From Rickettsia typhi (lineage in GTDB: Bacteria > Pseudomonadota > Alphaproteobacteria > Rickettsiales > UBA1997), in contig CAMASZ010000096.1 in NCBI GenBank assembly GCA_945861125.1, positions 1 to 5,085 on the forward strand: a DNA stretch of 5,085 nucleotides, read 5' to 3'. The notes under the pieces are model-generated. The model did not search any database. It was not told the origin of the DNA and saw only the letters and a program-made list of their open reading frames with translations. The number at the start of each line of letters is the position of its first letter. The stretch's first letter is position 1. The position numbers and the translations under genes were made by a program. Below, one piece after another: positions 4,698-5,085 of the stretch.

Positions 4698-5085
4698 ATG
4701 AATATGAAGCAAGAGATGGTGAGTTGGTTGAGAACTACACATTGGGATGTTTTTGGTTGTTTAAATTTTAAACGTATGCCCAACGAAATACAGGCGCAGC
4801 AGGTTTTGGCTTATTTTTGGAATAGGATGGATAGGCATTATTTTGGTAATGCTAGTCACCGCAAGAATTTGAGGGTGGAGCGTATGTGTTTTTTACATAC
4901 GGGTAAGAGTAATACTAACTACCATTTCCACTTTGTAGCTAATGCGCCAAGACTAATTAGCAAACAAGAATTTGCGAATAAATTAAATAGGACTTGGGTT
5001 TATGATGTTAAGGAAAGTGGTTGGTTTAACTACATCCAACCTGCTAGGTCGCAGCAGGCGGTTTGTAATTATTTGGTACATGAAT
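4698..5085 (+). CDS. HUH-type replication initiator / transposase-like protein, partial (N-terminal 129 residues)
   Basis: The frame is open to the right edge. The layout matches single-strand rolling-circle initiators: motif 1 at VFGCLNF (18-24); a helical stretch VLAYFWNRMDRHYFG (36-50) like the 'F.NRLDR..FG' element of Rep-like proteins; motif 2 NYHFHFVANAP with H76-F77-H78 (HUH, metal-binding); a C-terminal NYLVHE with Y125 in the position of the nicking tyrosine. Such proteins nick one DNA strand and become covalently linked through Tyr to start plasmid or phage replication or transposition. Two oddities: His67 lies where a metal-ligand Glu often precedes the HUH, and motif 3 reads YLVHE rather than the common YxxKE. 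GC is clearly higher than in the left-hand genes (110 of 300 over 4741-5040), with frequent TTG and AGG codons, suggesting recent acquisition. Family level is fairly confident; element type (plasmid, phage or IS) is open. Confidence 0.75.
   Translation, partial: MNMKQEMVSWLRTTHWDVFGCLNFKRMPNEIQAQQVLAYFWNRMDRHYFGNASHRKNLRVERMCFLHTGKSNTNYHFHFVANAPRLISKQEFANKLNRTWVYDVKESGWFNYIQPARSQQAVCNYLVHE

Noticed and set aside
1..5085. CRISPR array, tRNA or rRNA genes
   Set aside because: No regularly spaced direct repeats with spacers, no cloverleaf-like segment with a T-loop consensus and no rRNA-like sequence were seen on either strand.

Overview
This window is AT-rich DNA. The zinc-protein gene on the left falls to about 19% GC by hand count over 2641-2940. 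The coding style (AAA/TTA/ATT-rich codons, one-base TAATG overlaps, AAGGA/AGGAG ribosome binding sites) suggests a low-GC Gram-negative bacterium, possibly a streamlined marine proteobacterium of the SAR11 or SAR86 type, or an element carried by one. The lineage is inferred from composition and gene content; no rRNA or other taxonomic marker is present.

Left two-thirds (1-3575, minus strand): four tightly packed genes read leftward from about 3615. In transcription order they are a 505-residue protein with a four-cysteine zinc-binding motif, a 146-residue unknown protein whose C-terminal half resembles small phage proteins, RmuC (a membrane-anchored DNA recombination-limiting protein with a PD-(D/E)XK-type nuclease core), and the N-terminal part of an exonuclease I (SbcB-like, DEDDh) that runs off the left edge. 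Two of the three junctions are one-base stop/start overlaps and the third is a 12-base gap, so this is almost certainly one operon centred on DNA-end processing.

Centre (3576-3731): a compact divergent control region. A near-perfect inverted repeat (3617-3652) contains a TTGACA element facing each way, and is followed by a 13-bp leader hairpin (3666-3712) whose loop is complementary to the Shine-Dalgarno sequence of the rightward gene.

Right third (3732-5085, plus strand): an unrecognised 125-residue protein, a 17-bp hairpin that probably acts as terminator, a minimal stand-alone WGR-domain protein (71 residues), a 57-residue ORF five bases downstream of it, a 137-base intergenic stretch with a small hairpin and a C-rich, almost G-free tract, and the start of a higher-GC gene for an HUH-type replication initiator or transposase-like protein (HFH motif) that runs off the right edge.

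Read as a whole, a DNA-repair-like operon sits next to small accessory genes and a probable rolling-circle element. The most unusual parts are the control DNA at 3617-3731, the C-rich tract before rep, and the company of the two nucleases with two unknown proteins. Whether these genes form a functional system (genome maintenance, defence or mobile-element upkeep) cannot be decided from the window alone.
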